From NCBI RefSeq assembly GCF_002915595.1, contig NZ_PQGG01000044.1, positions 66,639-130,638 of the forward strand: a stretch of DNA of 64,000 bases, written 5' to 3'. The position numbers were made by a program, and so were the translations under genes. Positions 8,509 to 16,747 of the stretch are shown here, in pieces (the stretch's first letter is position 1; each line of letters opens with the position of its first letter). The stretch comes from Zhongshania marina (GTDB lineage: Bacteria; Pseudomonadota; Gammaproteobacteria; Pseudomonadales; Spongiibacteraceae). The notes below the pieces were generated by a model. The model did no database searches. It was not told where the DNA came from and saw only the letters and a program-made list of their open reading frames with translations.

Positions 8509-10089
8509 TCACCGTTTCACACACCGCAAATACCAAACCTGATAAGTCGCTGGCAATAGACCATTCTGCCCTCTAAATTTCTCATAGACGCTGGCTAAGG
8601 CTTTGATGCGCGCGCGACTAGTCAATCCATTTGGACGGCCACTATTAACATTATGCGCCCCAATATTCTTTAGCTCTCGCGTCAAGCCAGACAGCTGTTC
8701 GTATTCCATTAACTCGATGTGCTCCTGCCACTCTTCGACACGGAGACCTGCCTTCTGAATAGCCAACTGGATTTCAGCTCGCTCTGAAAACTCATTCACG
8801 TGGGCGTAGGCATCCACCTGCCGCCACGACTCACGCAACTCATACAATGTGTCCGGCCCAAGGGTCGCAATAACGGCCGAGCCACCCGGCTTTAATACGC
8901 GCTCAATTTCCGCGTATACCGCCGGCAGGTTTTCACACCATTGCAGGGCAAGGCTAGAAAAGATTAGTCCAATACTATTATCTGCCAAAGGCAGATCCTC
9001 TGCATCGCCGCACAGCCAGCCATCAACTGTATCTAGATGATGTTCTTTTGCATAAATAAGCATACCGGGCGCGAGGTCCGCTGCAAGCAATTCGCCCTCA
9101 CCAAGGTATTCTCGCAAAGCAGGTAGGCTATAGCCCGTCCCACACCCCAAATCCATTAATGGCGCATTTTTTGTCTGTGACAACAGGCTTATCAAGCGAT
9201 CTGCTATGCGGCGCTGAAGCATTGCCGCGCCATCATAGCTCGCCGCTGCTCGGCTAAAAGAGCGACCAATATCTGCTTTATCAAGATGATGAAGCTTGTC
9301 CTCCCTGAGCATTTCTTTTAAGCGAGCAAACGCAAGCACTAGCGAAACAAACTCGTCGGGTGAGGACAAAAAGGGTAAATGACCGCAGCCCGCCATAATA
9401 CTGTATTCATGATCGGGATATTGTGCTGCAAACATTGCGGCAGTAGCACTCGGCACAAGAGCATCCTCGGCGCCAAAAACATGCATTACTGGGCACTTTA
9501 AATTAGATAGCACTGAACGATTATCCATACTTTGTAGGCAATGCAGACCTTCAGCAAGCGCAGAATCATTCAATGGTAATTTTTGATTGCGCAACAGCGC
9601 TTGCACCGAATCCGCACGCTCATCGCCATGTAGTTGCAACAAGTTAAAACGACGTAAACCTTTGGCCGTGCTTTTTTCAAGCGCAGCCTGAAAGGTGAAA
9701 AAATCTGCTGCTGGCATTGCCGCCGACCATGCCTCATCTGCTACAAAGATTGCATTGCTGGCCACGGTCACTAAAGCGCGCACTCGCTCTGGGTGGTTTG
9801 CCGCAATCAAGGTGGCCAACATGCCCCCCAATGACCAGCCACAATAAATCGCAGATTCAGGGAGTATCGGCAAAAGCTGCTTAATTACCAGAGCCGGATC
9901 GCGGTGAAACTCGCAGGCAGCGCTGCGGCCAAAACCTGGCAGGTCTACTAAAGTGACGTGAAAGTGACGGCGTAATGCCGGCACCGAGCTTCGCCAAATT
10001 TCGGAATCACTCGCCCAGCCGTGAAGTAGCACCAACTCAGCAGCGCCACTGGCATATGAGGCAAGGCGCTCACGGTAAACTGCCGTCAT
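8509..10089 (-). CDS. bioHC: BioH-BioC fusion: pimeloyl-ACP methyl ester esterase and malonyl-ACP O-methyltransferase
   Basis: One 526-residue protein carries both enzymes that start biotin's pimelate moiety. Residues 1-255 are an alpha/beta hydrolase like BioH, with nucleophile Ser86 in GWSLGG, Asp209 in GAEDALV and His237 in GCGHLPF; this half cleaves the methyl ester of pimeloyl-ACP. Residues 270-526 are a BioC-type methyltransferase, with the SAM-binding DLGCGTGYS at about 313-321 and the typical [13 protein letters not shown] entry; this half methylates malonyl-ACP so that fatty-acid synthase can extend it. Family knowledge: such bifunctional proteins are annotated in Teredinibacter and relatives. 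All key residues are intact in both halves. It overlaps bioF by 4 bp (ATGA), so translation is probably coupled. Confidence 0.93.
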   Translation of the reverse strand: MTAVYRERLASYASGAAELVLLHGWASDSEIWRSSVPALRRHFHVTLVDLPGFGRSAACEFHRDPALVIKQLLPILPESAIYCGWSLGGMLATLIAANHPERVRALVTVASNAIFVADEAWSAAMPAADFFTFQAALEKSTAKGLRRFNLLQLHGDERADSVQALLRNQKLPLNDSALAEGLHCLQSMDNRSVLSNLKCPVMHVFGAEDALVPSATAAMFAAQYPDHEYSIMAGCGHLPFLSSPDEFVSLVLAFARLKEMLREDKLHHLDKADIGRSFSRAAASYDGAAMLQRRIADRLISLLSQTKNAPLMDLGCGTGYSLPALREYLGEGELLAADLAPGMLIYAKEHHLDTVDGWLCGDAEDLPLADNSIGLIFSSLALQWCENLPAVYAEIERVLKPGGSAVIATLGPDTLYELRESWRQVDAYAHVNEFSERAEIQLAIQKAGLRVEEWQEHIELMEYEQLSGLTRELKNIGAHNVNSGRPNGLTSRARIKALASVYEKFRGQNGLLPATYQVWYLRCVKR

Positions 10090-11276
10090 GATACTCGGGG
10101 CGCCACACGCAAAGCCGCGGGAACCACTTTATTTAAGGCGTCAAGCAAGCGGTCGATATCGGCTTCAGAATGAGCCGCCGACAGGGTAATTCTAAGCCGA
10201 GATTGACCAGCGGCGACGGTAGGTGGGCGAATAGCAGACACCAAAACTCCCTCGGCCTCCAAGCCCTTACTAATCGCTATTGCTTGGAATTCCTCACCCA
10301 CAAGCAATGGCTGAATGGCGGTTTCTGAATCCATCATTGGCAAAGCGAGCCCCGCTGCGCCGTCGCGAAAGTGCTTAATCAAGCGCTGCAAATGTTCGCG
10401 ACGCCATGACTCGCTCTGTAAAATGTCTAAACTTGCCAAACTTGCAGCAGCCACGGCCGGCGGCATAGCGGTGGTGTAAATATAAGGACGAGCAAATTGA
10501 ATCAAGCTCTCAATCAGCACTTCACTGCCCGCCACAAAGGCGCCGAAGCTACCAATCCCCTTACCTAAGGTGCCCATCAATACCGGCAACTGATCTTGAT
10601 CCAAACCGAATAATTCACTGCTGCCCGCGCCAGCCTTGCCCAAAACACCAAAGCCATGAGCGTCGTCTGCCATTAAATAGGCATTGTAGCGCTTTGCCAA
10701 AGCGGCTAACTCCGGCAGCGGTGCAATATCGCCGTCCATGCTAAAAACCGCATCTACCACGATCAACCTCAAACCCTCGAGCGGCAGCTTTTTGAGGCGG
10801 CGCTCAAGGTCATCTAAATCATTGTGTTGAAAGCGCTGGAATCTGGCTCCACTCAACAGACCAGCGTCGAGCAATGAGGCGTGGTTTAGACGATCTTCAA
10901 GAATATGATCACCCTTACCCATCAATGCGGTAACGGCTCCAAGATTGGCCATATAGCCAGTAGAAAATAATAGAGCGCGATCTCGCCCTGTAATGTCTGC
11001 AAGGCGCTCTTCTAATTGATGATGCAGGCTTGAATGCCCGCAAACCAAATGTGACGCCCCGCCGCCAACACCGTATGTTGCGGCAGCATTTTGCATGGCG
11101 GAAACAAGCTTGGGGTGATTGGCTAAGCCAAGATAGTCGTTGCTGCAGAACTGCAAAAATTCGCGCCCATCGACAACAATCCTCGCGCCCTGCGCCGAGT
11201 CCAACACACGACGGCTACGATAGCGGGATTGCTCATGGCGCTCTGCCAGCCTTCGCTGCAGGGCCTCGGTCAACAT
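10086..11276 (-). CDS. bioF: 8-amino-7-oxononanoate synthase
   Basis: PLP enzyme that condenses pimeloyl-ACP (or -CoA) with L-alanine to form 8-amino-7-oxononanoate. It is 396 residues long. The motifs [12 protein letters not shown] (71-82), [10 protein letters not shown] (204-213) and [10 protein letters not shown] with PLP-binding Lys239 are all present. It sits 18 bp after bioB and overlaps bioHC by 4 bp, giving the order bioB-bioF-bioHC on one transcript. bioA, needed for the next step, is not in the window. Confidence 0.96.
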   Translation of the reverse strand: MLTEALQRRLAERHEQSRYRSRRVLDSAQGARIVVDGREFLQFCSNDYLGLANHPKLVSAMQNAAATYGVGGGASHLVCGHSSLHHQLEERLADITGRDRALLFSTGYMANLGAVTALMGKGDHILEDRLNHASLLDAGLLSGARFQRFQHNDLDDLERRLKKLPLEGLRLIVVDAVFSMDGDIAPLPELAALAKRYNAYLMADDAHGFGVLGKAGAGSSELFGLDQDQLPVLMGTLGKGIGSFGAFVAGSEVLIESLIQFARPYIYTTAMPPAVAAASLASLDILQSESWRREHLQRLIKHFRDGAAGLALPMMDSETAIQPLLVGEEFQAIAISKGLEAEGVLVSAIRPPTVAAGQSRLRITLSAAHSEADIDRLLDALNKVVPAALRVAPRVS

Positions 11277-11294
11277 AATTATCTCGACAGCGGG

Positions 11295-12353
11295 TTAGGC
11301 TGTAGCGTCATAGAAAAAGCGATCGTTTTGAGCTTGCTCTACGGCACCCAATAAAGCCTCGCTTTGCGCGTCGTCATCGTGCTCTACATGACGCTCTTCA
11401 GGCTTTATTCCTAGGCGCCCAAACAATTCCAAATCTTTATTCGCTTTGGGGTTTGGCGTAGTAAGCAGCTTTTCACCATAGAAAATGGAATTAGCACCCG
11501 CGAAATAGGCCAGTGCGTGCATTTCTTCATTCATAGATTCACGGCCTGCAGATAAACGGACGTGAGACTTCGGCATCATGATCCGCGCAACCGCAATCGT
11601 GCGAATAAAATCAAAGGGATCCAAGTCGGCGACATCAGCCATCGGCGTACCTTCAACTTTCACCAACATATTGATCGGCACGCTCTCAGGCTGCACAGGT
11701 AAATTGGCAAGCTGCATCAACAAGCCGGCGCGATCTTTGATCGACTCCCCCATACCAACAATACCGCCGCTACACACTTTAATACCGGCATCACGAACAT
11801 TTGACAGAGTACCCAAGCGATCTTGATAAGTACGGGTGGTAATGATCTCACCATAATATTCCGGCGAGGTATCTAGATTGTGGTTGTAATAATCTAAGCC
11901 GGCCTCAGCAAGCTCAGCGGCCTGCTCGCCGGTTAACATACCCAAGGTCATGCAGGTTTCTAAGCCCATTTCCTTCACGCCACGAACCATCGCCGTCACG
12001 TAGGGCATGTCTTTCTTTTTTGGTGAGCGCCAGGCGGCGCCCATGCAAAAACGAGTTGTACCAGAGGCCTTGGCAGCACGCGCCTCGGCTAGTACTTTCT
12101 GGACCTCCATCAGTTTTTCTTTTTCCAGCCCCGTGTCATAGCGGTTGCTTTGCGGGCAATACTTGCAATCTTCTGGGCAGGCACCGGTTTTTATCGACAA
12201 CAGCGTGCTGACTTGAACCGCATTTGGATCAAAATTTGCGCGGTGCACTGTTTGCGCCTGAAACAACAAATCGTTAAACGGCTGTGCAAATAAAGCCTGC
12301 ACCTCTGCACTAGTCCAATCGTTACGAATTGTCGTTAAAGCGGCGTTAGTCAT
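11295..12353 (-). CDS. bioB: Biotin synthase
   Basis: Radical-SAM enzyme that inserts sulphur into dethiobiotin, the last step of biotin synthesis. It is 352 residues long. The radical-SAM cluster ligands are Cys59, Cys63 and Cys66 in [12 protein letters not shown], and the conserved [13 protein letters not shown] and RLSAGRE segments of BioB follow. It is first in the operon, with bioF 18 bp downstream. The 84-bp divergent region shared with comF carries a good sigma-70-type promoter at 12395-12422 and a short dyad that overlaps the expected transcription start. Confidence 0.97.
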   Translation of the reverse strand: MTNAALTTIRNDWTSAEVQALFAQPFNDLLFQAQTVHRANFDPNAVQVSTLLSIKTGACPEDCKYCPQSNRYDTGLEKEKLMEVQKVLAEARAAKASGTTRFCMGAAWRSPKKKDMPYVTAMVRGVKEMGLETCMTLGMLTGEQAAELAEAGLDYYNHNLDTSPEYYGEIITTRTYQDRLGTLSNVRDAGIKVCSGGIVGMGESIKDRAGLLMQLANLPVQPESVPINMLVKVEGTPMADVADLDPFDFIRTIAVARIMMPKSHVRLSAGRESMNEEMHALAYFAGANSIFYGEKLLTTPNPKANKDLELFGRLGIKPEERHVEHDDDAQSEALLGAVEQAQNDRFFYDATA

Positions 12354-12376
12354 GATAAAGTCCGGCGTAAAGTTTG

Positions 12377-12394
12377 TGTCATTTCAATGTGACA
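12377..12394. promoter_or_regulatory. Dyad overlapping the bioB transcription start
   Basis: TGTCA (12377-12381) and TGACA (12390-12394) form an inverted repeat around an 8-base spacer, placed where the bioB transcript should begin. This is a natural position for a repressor. It does not match the BirA box as I remember it, so its regulator is unknown. Confidence 0.35.
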
Positions 12395-12422
12395 ATGATA
12401 AAGGCTTATCGCAAGCTGTCAA
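12395..12422 (-). promoter_or_regulatory. bioB promoter
   Basis: On the minus strand a perfect -35 TTGACA (12417-12422) is followed after 16 bases by TATCAT (12395-12400), five of six to the -10 consensus. This predicts transcription starting near 12388, about 35 bases before the bioB ATG. Confidence 0.6.
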
Positions 12423-12437
12423 CCAGCAAGGATGCTC

Positions 12438-13157
12438 ATGGTTAACAGATTTCACATCTCGAGAATAAAAAACCTCAGTTATCGGCTGATACAGGGCCGC
12501 TGCATCTTGTGCCAAAGCCCCAGCAGACGGGACATAGACCTCTGCAGCCCCTGTGAATCCGAGCTTCCTTGGCTCACTACTTGCTGCAACTGCTGCGCTC
12601 TACCACTACCAGCAAAGTCCAGGCAAAATCGCTGCGGACGGTGTTTACGCAAGGCACCCGACTTCCATCAGTGCATCGCCGCATTGCGTTACGACTTTCC
12701 TGTAGACCGCCTAATTGCCGGCTTTAAGCACCAAAAGAAGCTCCATTACGGCGCCGTATTAAGCAAACTCTGGCTAGGTCGCTGCGCGGATCAGCTAGGC
12801 CCACTCCCCGATGCACTAATACCTGTACCAATACACTGGCGACGGCGCCTACAACGCGGCTTCAATCAGTCGATAGTACTTGCAAATGACCTAGGAAATG
12901 CCCTCAACATTCCCGTATACCATGCAGTCAAACACCCCCGCGCCACGCACTCCCAACAGGGCTTGAACGCCGCTGCACGCCGTAAAAATCTGCATCATGC
13001 CTTTGCTTTTTTACCAAGCGCAGATGTTAAAAATAAGCACCTCGCCGTGATCGACGATGTTGTAACAACAACCGCGACAGCCAATACTATGGCCGCTATA
13101 CTGGCGCGCAACGGCGCTGCCCGTGTTGATATTTGGTGCCTAGCACGCACCCCCTAA
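12438..13157 (+). CDS. comF: ComF family protein (phosphoribosyltransferase-like)
   Basis: Member of the ComF/GntX family, needed for DNA uptake in competent bacteria and for use of DNA as a nutrient. The N-terminal part carries paired cysteines (CILC, CSPC, CCNCC, CGRC) that look like zinc-binding knuckles. The C-terminal half is a type I phosphoribosyltransferase fold with the PRPP loop VIDDVVTTTATANTM and the family signature GFNQS. I start it at the ATG at 12438 because AAGGA lies five bases upstream; the ATG six bases earlier overlaps that sequence. It diverges from bioB, a common arrangement in gammaproteobacteria. Confidence 0.9.
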   Translation: MVNRFHISRIKNLSYRLIQGRCILCQSPSRRDIDLCSPCESELPWLTTCCNCCALPLPAKSRQNRCGRCLRKAPDFHQCIAALRYDFPVDRLIAGFKHQKKLHYGAVLSKLWLGRCADQLGPLPDALIPVPIHWRRRLQRGFNQSIVLANDLGNALNIPVYHAVKHPRATHSQQGLNAAARRKNLHHAFAFLPSADVKNKHLAVIDDVVTTTATANTMAAILARNGAARVDIWCLARTP

Positions 13158-13182
13158 CACCAAATTATAGGAGGAGTTATTT

Positions 13183-13227
13183 ATGTTTCACATTCACACC
13201 TCCTCAACGCAGCGAGTCATAACGTGA
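13183..13227 (+). CDS. 14-codon leader ORF upstream of modB
   Basis: A short ORF (MFHIHTSSTQRVIT) starts with ATG at 13183 behind an excellent Shine-Dalgarno sequence (AGGAGGAG). It ends in TGA at 13225-13227, overlapping the GTG start of modB (GTGA). modB itself has only a weak ribosome site. The layout fits translational coupling, or the remnant of a deleted upstream gene such as modA. No homology can be judged at this length. Confidence 0.45.
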   Translation: MFHIHTSSTQRVIT

Positions 13228-13925
13228 GTCAAAATGACTGGCTCGCAATAGTCTTAACCCTCAAGCTAGCGGGCCTAAGCACCCTTATACTATTAGCAAT
13301 CGGCACGCCCCTAGCGTGGTGGCTAGCCAATACCCGTATTCGCTTCAAACCCATCTTAGAGGCGACCATTGCTCTGCCATTGGTGCTGCCCCCAACCGTG
13401 CTTGGCTTCTACCTGCTGATCGCCTTTGCGCCAAATTCAGCAATTGCGCAACTCTGGCAATACCTAACAGGCGATACCTTAGCCTTTAGTTTTAGCGCCC
13501 TCGTCATCGCCTCGGTCATTTACTCGCTGCCCTTTGTGGTGCAACCCCTACAAAGCGGTTTTCAGCAACTACCCAAACCTTTTTTGGAAACCGCCGCCAG
13601 CCTTGGCTCCGGCCCTATCGACCGTTTTTTTAGCGTTATTTTGCCGCTGTGTCGCAGTAATTTTTTAGTTGCCAGCACACTCGGCTTTGCCCACACCGTC
13701 GGTGAATTTGGCGTGGTCTTAATGATTGGCGGCAATATTCCGGGGCAAACCCAGGTGATTTCTATCGCCCTTTATGAGCGCGTGGAATCTCTGCAATACG
13801 ACACCGCTCACTGGTTGGCTGGCGGCCTTATCCTGTTTTCTTTGCTGGTACTCAGCCTCGTCTATCTCTTCAACGGCTACCGCGGGCTTACTGCACCGTC
13901 GAACAATGGCGAGGCCAGCAAATGA
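13224..13925 (+). CDS. modB: Molybdate ABC transporter permease
   Basis: Inner-membrane channel subunit of the molybdate importer, 233 residues with about five membrane segments. The cytoplasmic-loop motif that docks the ATPase is clear (ETAASLGSGPIDRFFSVILP), and the C-terminal EFGVVLMIGGNIPG is typical of ModB. The start is a GTG at 13224; the only ribosome-site-like purines are weak, and the strong Shine-Dalgarno sequence belongs to the leader ORF just upstream. It overlaps modC by 4 bp. The periplasmic binding protein gene modA, normally just before modB, is not here or anywhere in the window. Confidence 0.95.
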   Translation: MSQNDWLAIVLTLKLAGLSTLILLAIGTPLAWWLANTRIRFKPILEATIALPLVLPPTVLGFYLLIAFAPNSAIAQLWQYLTGDTLAFSFSALVIASVIYSLPFVVQPLQSGFQQLPKPFLETAASLGSGPIDRFFSVILPLCRSNFLVASTLGFAHTVGEFGVVLMIGGNIPGQTQVISIALYERVESLQYDTAHWLAGGLILFSLLVLSLVYLFNGYRGLTAPSNNGEASK

Positions 13926-15019
13926 GCCTCCTGCTATCTTTGCATTTACAACGCGGTGAATTCTGCCTCGATATTGACACCGCTATACCCTCCACCGGTA
14001 TCACCGCTATTTGCGGCCCCAGCGGCAGTGGTAAAACCAGCTTGCTCCGCTGTATAGCCGGTCTCGATACCGCGCCAAGTGGCATGGTGCAGTTTGCAGG
14101 ACAAGACTGGCAAACTGAACGCAGCATACTTAAAACTGAGCAGCGCGGCATTGGTCTCGTTTTCCAAGATGCCCAGCTATTTCCACACCTTAGCGTGATG
14201 GGAAACCTCGACTACGCTCGTAAACGCCAATTCAAAAAAGAAGGGCCGTCCAACGAGGAAGTGTGTGACTGGCTGCAAATCACGCCATTGCTAAACCGCC
14301 GTGTGGACAAACTTTCTGGCGGCGAACGCAAACGCGTCGCCATCGCCCGCGCGCTGCTTCGGCACCCGCAATTATTGCTCATGGACGAACCGCTTTCTGG
14401 ACTCCACGACAGTGCCCGTGAACACATGCTCGATGTATTACAAGGCCTACCCAAGCACCTCGACATTCCCGTTTTATATGTCAGCCACAGCTTTCACGAA
14501 ATCAGCCGGCTAGCCGATCACGTTATATTGATAGAAAAAGGTCAGCTAATTGCGGAAGGCGACCTGATTAGCCTAAGCACCCGCCTCGACCTGCCCCTAA
14601 GTCATCAGCAGGGTGCCGGCGCAGTGCTTAGCGCGCAGCTATGCGACCATGATTTAGATTACGGACTCAGCACCCTAGATGTGGACGCCGACCATCAACT
14701 CACCGTCAACTACCTTAGCGCCGAGCCGGGGCAGGCTTTGCGCTTATTCGTGGCTGCGCGGGACGTGAGCATTAGCCTAGATGCGCCACAGCACAGCAGC
14801 ATCATGAATATTTTGCCCTGCACTATCGACACCATTGAAAGCCACTCAGCGAGGTCAACAAACGCTCAGCTTACTATTCGCCTGCGCTTAAATGAGCAGT
14901 TTTTATTGGCGCGCATTACTCACAAATCCTGCGACCGACTGCAACTTCGCGAAGGCCAACAGGTTTTTGCTCAGATTAAAACGGTCGCCCTTATTAACGA
15001 ATACGGGCTGGCACAATGA
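13922..15019 (+). CDS. modC: Molybdate ABC transporter ATPase
   Basis: ATP-hydrolysing subunit of the molybdate importer, 365 residues. Walker A GPSGSGKT is at residues 32-39, the signature LSGGE at 131-135 and Walker B LLLMDE at 151-156. The C-terminal 130 residues contain a TOBE/Mop-like domain of the kind that binds oxyanions and regulates ModC (AARDVSISLDAPQHSSIMN region). It overlaps modB and srkA by 4 bp each (ATGA), so the three are a tight, translationally coupled unit. Confidence 0.95.
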   Translation: MSLLLSLHLQRGEFCLDIDTAIPSTGITAICGPSGSGKTSLLRCIAGLDTAPSGMVQFAGQDWQTERSILKTEQRGIGLVFQDAQLFPHLSVMGNLDYARKRQFKKEGPSNEEVCDWLQITPLLNRRVDKLSGGERKRVAIARALLRHPQLLLMDEPLSGLHDSAREHMLDVLQGLPKHLDIPVLYVSHSFHEISRLADHVILIEKGQLIAEGDLISLSTRLDLPLSHQQGAGAVLSAQLCDHDLDYGLSTLDVDADHQLTVNYLSAEPGQALRLFVAARDVSISLDAPQHSSIMNILPCTIDTIESHSARSTNAQLTIRLRLNEQFLLARITHKSCDRLQLREGQQVFAQIKTVALINEYGLAQ

Positions 15020-16005
15020 CAACAACTGAACAAACTGACTTCGCCAACCTCAATCCAGATCGCGTCATTGATGCGGTAGAAAGCCTAGGCTATGTGAGCG
15101 ACCTAAGGGTATTTGCCCTAAACAGCTACGAAAATCGGGTTTATCAATTTGGATTAGAAGACCAAGAGCCCGTGGTGGTGAAATTCTATCGCCCAGAACG
15201 CTGGAGCGATGAGCAAATACTAGAAGAACACCGCTTTACTCAACAGCTAGCTGACACCGATATTCCGGTTATTCCCCCTTGGCAGAACGACGCGGGAGAC
15301 AGCCTTTTCCATTTTGAAGGCTACCGATTTTCAATCTACCCCCGGCGTGGCGGTCATGCACCGGCATTAGACGACATGGACAACCTCTTTCAACTCGGCC
15401 GCCTTTTTGGCCGCCTGCACCTTGTCGGCGCTAGCGCTGCCTACCAGTTTCGACCCAAATTAGATGTTGTCAGCTTTGGCGACGACAGCCGCCGAGACAT
15501 ATTAGCGGAGGTAATTCCAAGCAGCCTAAGAGAGTCTTACGCGAGCCTCAGCGAAGACCTCCTGCGACTGGTTAAACAACGCTTCGACGAAATTGCCCCA
15601 ACTTACATCCGCTGCCACGGTGACGGTCACGTCGGCAATATACTGTCTCGGAATGACGAAACCTGGCTAGTAGACTTTGACGACAGCCGCATGGCACCAG
15701 CGATTCAAGATTTGTGGATGTTTTTGTCCGGCGAACACGACAATCAGCAGCGCGCGATAATGGAGCTAATTGAAGGCTACCAAGAATTTTATGATTTCGA
15801 CCCCCGCGAACTAGGACTCATCGAAGCCCTGCGCAGCCTGCGTATTATGCACCACGCAGCGTGGCTCGCTAGGCGCTGGCAAGACCCCGCCTTTCCCAAG
15901 GCCTTTCCCTGGTTTAATACCGAGCGTTACTGGGGCGAGCATATTTTGCAATTGCGCGAACAACTCTCCCTTATTCAAGAGCCGCCCCTGCGCATGCCCT
16001 ACTAG
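15016..16005 (+). CDS. srkA: SrkA/YihE-family stress-response kinase
   Basis: Ser/Thr protein kinase of the YihE/SrkA family (aminoglycoside phosphotransferase fold), 329 residues. In E. coli it counteracts MazF-linked death during oxidative and envelope stress. Visible features are the nucleotide-binding VVVKFYRPERW with the catalytic Lys near residue 55, the Brenner-type HGDGHVGNIL near 200 and the metal-binding LVDFDDSR near 218. Its 4-bp overlap with modC is unusual: in enterics srkA sits with dsbA. The coupling suggests co-expression with molybdate uptake, but no biochemical link is known to me. Confidence 0.9.
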   Translation: MTTTEQTDFANLNPDRVIDAVESLGYVSDLRVFALNSYENRVYQFGLEDQEPVVVKFYRPERWSDEQILEEHRFTQQLADTDIPVIPPWQNDAGDSLFHFEGYRFSIYPRRGGHAPALDDMDNLFQLGRLFGRLHLVGASAAYQFRPKLDVVSFGDDSRRDILAEVIPSSLRESYASLSEDLLRLVKQRFDEIAPTYIRCHGDGHVGNILSRNDETWLVDFDDSRMAPAIQDLWMFLSGEHDNQQRAIMELIEGYQEFYDFDPRELGLIEALRSLRIMHHAAWLARRWQDPAFPKAFPWFNTERYWGEHILQLREQLSLIQEPPLRMPY

Positions 16006-16277
16006 GACTGCGCCTATCTCCGATAGATGATCCATAAGCAGTGTTTACACGTATTACATCAACTGCTATTTTGCGAGCATTATAAGCAAGGCTAAGCCTT
16101 CGAACTGCGCGTATATCCACTAAACTCTATAAATAGTCCGTTTTCAGAGCCTAGCAGCGCGCTTTTCGTGAACAAGCCCTGAGTTAAAATACAAAATAAG
16201 CCCGTGTAAACCTGAACCAGGCTCACACAGCACCGAAGCAAATAAGAAGCTGCTCACATCAGAGCACAGGAGAAACT

Positions 16278-16736
16278 ATGTTCACCATCCGCGTAAACGG
16301 TATTGCTCACACCGTCGATGTCAGCGAGGACAAACCGCTGCTATGGGTTTTGCGTGAAAACCTCAAACTTACCGGATCGAAATACGGCTGCGGGCAAGCC
16401 TTGTGCGGAGCTTGCACGGTACATATAGATGGCCAACCCACCCGTTCCTGCGTTATGCCCATCAGCGCTGTTGGCGACAAACAGGTTCGCACCATTGAAG
16501 ATATCGGCAACGAACACATCGGTGGCTTAGTCCAGGCCACATGGCAGGAGCTAAATGTACCCCAGTGCGGCTACTGCCAATCAGGCCAGATAATGGCGGC
16601 AACAGCATTATTAAAAGATAACTCCTCGCCAAGTGACCAAGACATCGATAAGGCGCTTTCTGGCAATATTTGCCGCTGTGGCACCTACCCCCGAATACGC
16701 AAGGCCATTCACAAAATTGCCACTGAACAGCTATAA
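16278..16736 (+). CDS. Molybdenum hydroxylase small subunit (two [2Fe-2S] clusters)
   Basis: Iron-sulphur subunit of an isoquinoline 1-oxidoreductase-like (IorA-type) molybdenum hydroxylase, 152 residues. It passes electrons from the molybdenum site toward cytochrome c. The plant-ferredoxin-type cluster uses the cysteines in [14 protein letters not shown] and the later RSC. The second cluster uses CGYCQSG and CRCGTYPRI. It has no signal peptide of its own; in such systems it is exported bound to the twin-arginine partner. It is 11 bp from the large-subunit gene. The substrate cannot be told from sequence: aldehydes and N-heterocycles are both possible. Confidence 0.9.
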   Translation: MFTIRVNGIAHTVDVSEDKPLLWVLRENLKLTGSKYGCGQALCGACTVHIDGQPTRSCVMPISAVGDKQVRTIEDIGNEHIGGLVQATWQELNVPQCGYCQSGQIMAATALLKDNSSPSDQDIDKALSGNICRCGTYPRIRKAIHKIATEQL

Positions 16737-16747
16737 GGGCCGCCGCT

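Noticed and set aside
12377-12394. Calling the bioB dyad a BirA operator
   Set aside because: The half-sites and spacing do not match the BirA box I remember; it is kept only as an unassigned dyad.
13946-14167. Minus-strand ORFs opposite modC
   Set aside because: Antisense frames over an intact ABC ATPase with all motifs.
16006-16277. Terminator or riboswitch between srkA and the hydroxylase genes
   Set aside because: Only short stems such as CTATC/GATAG occur, without a T-run, and nothing resembles the molybdenum-cofactor motif.
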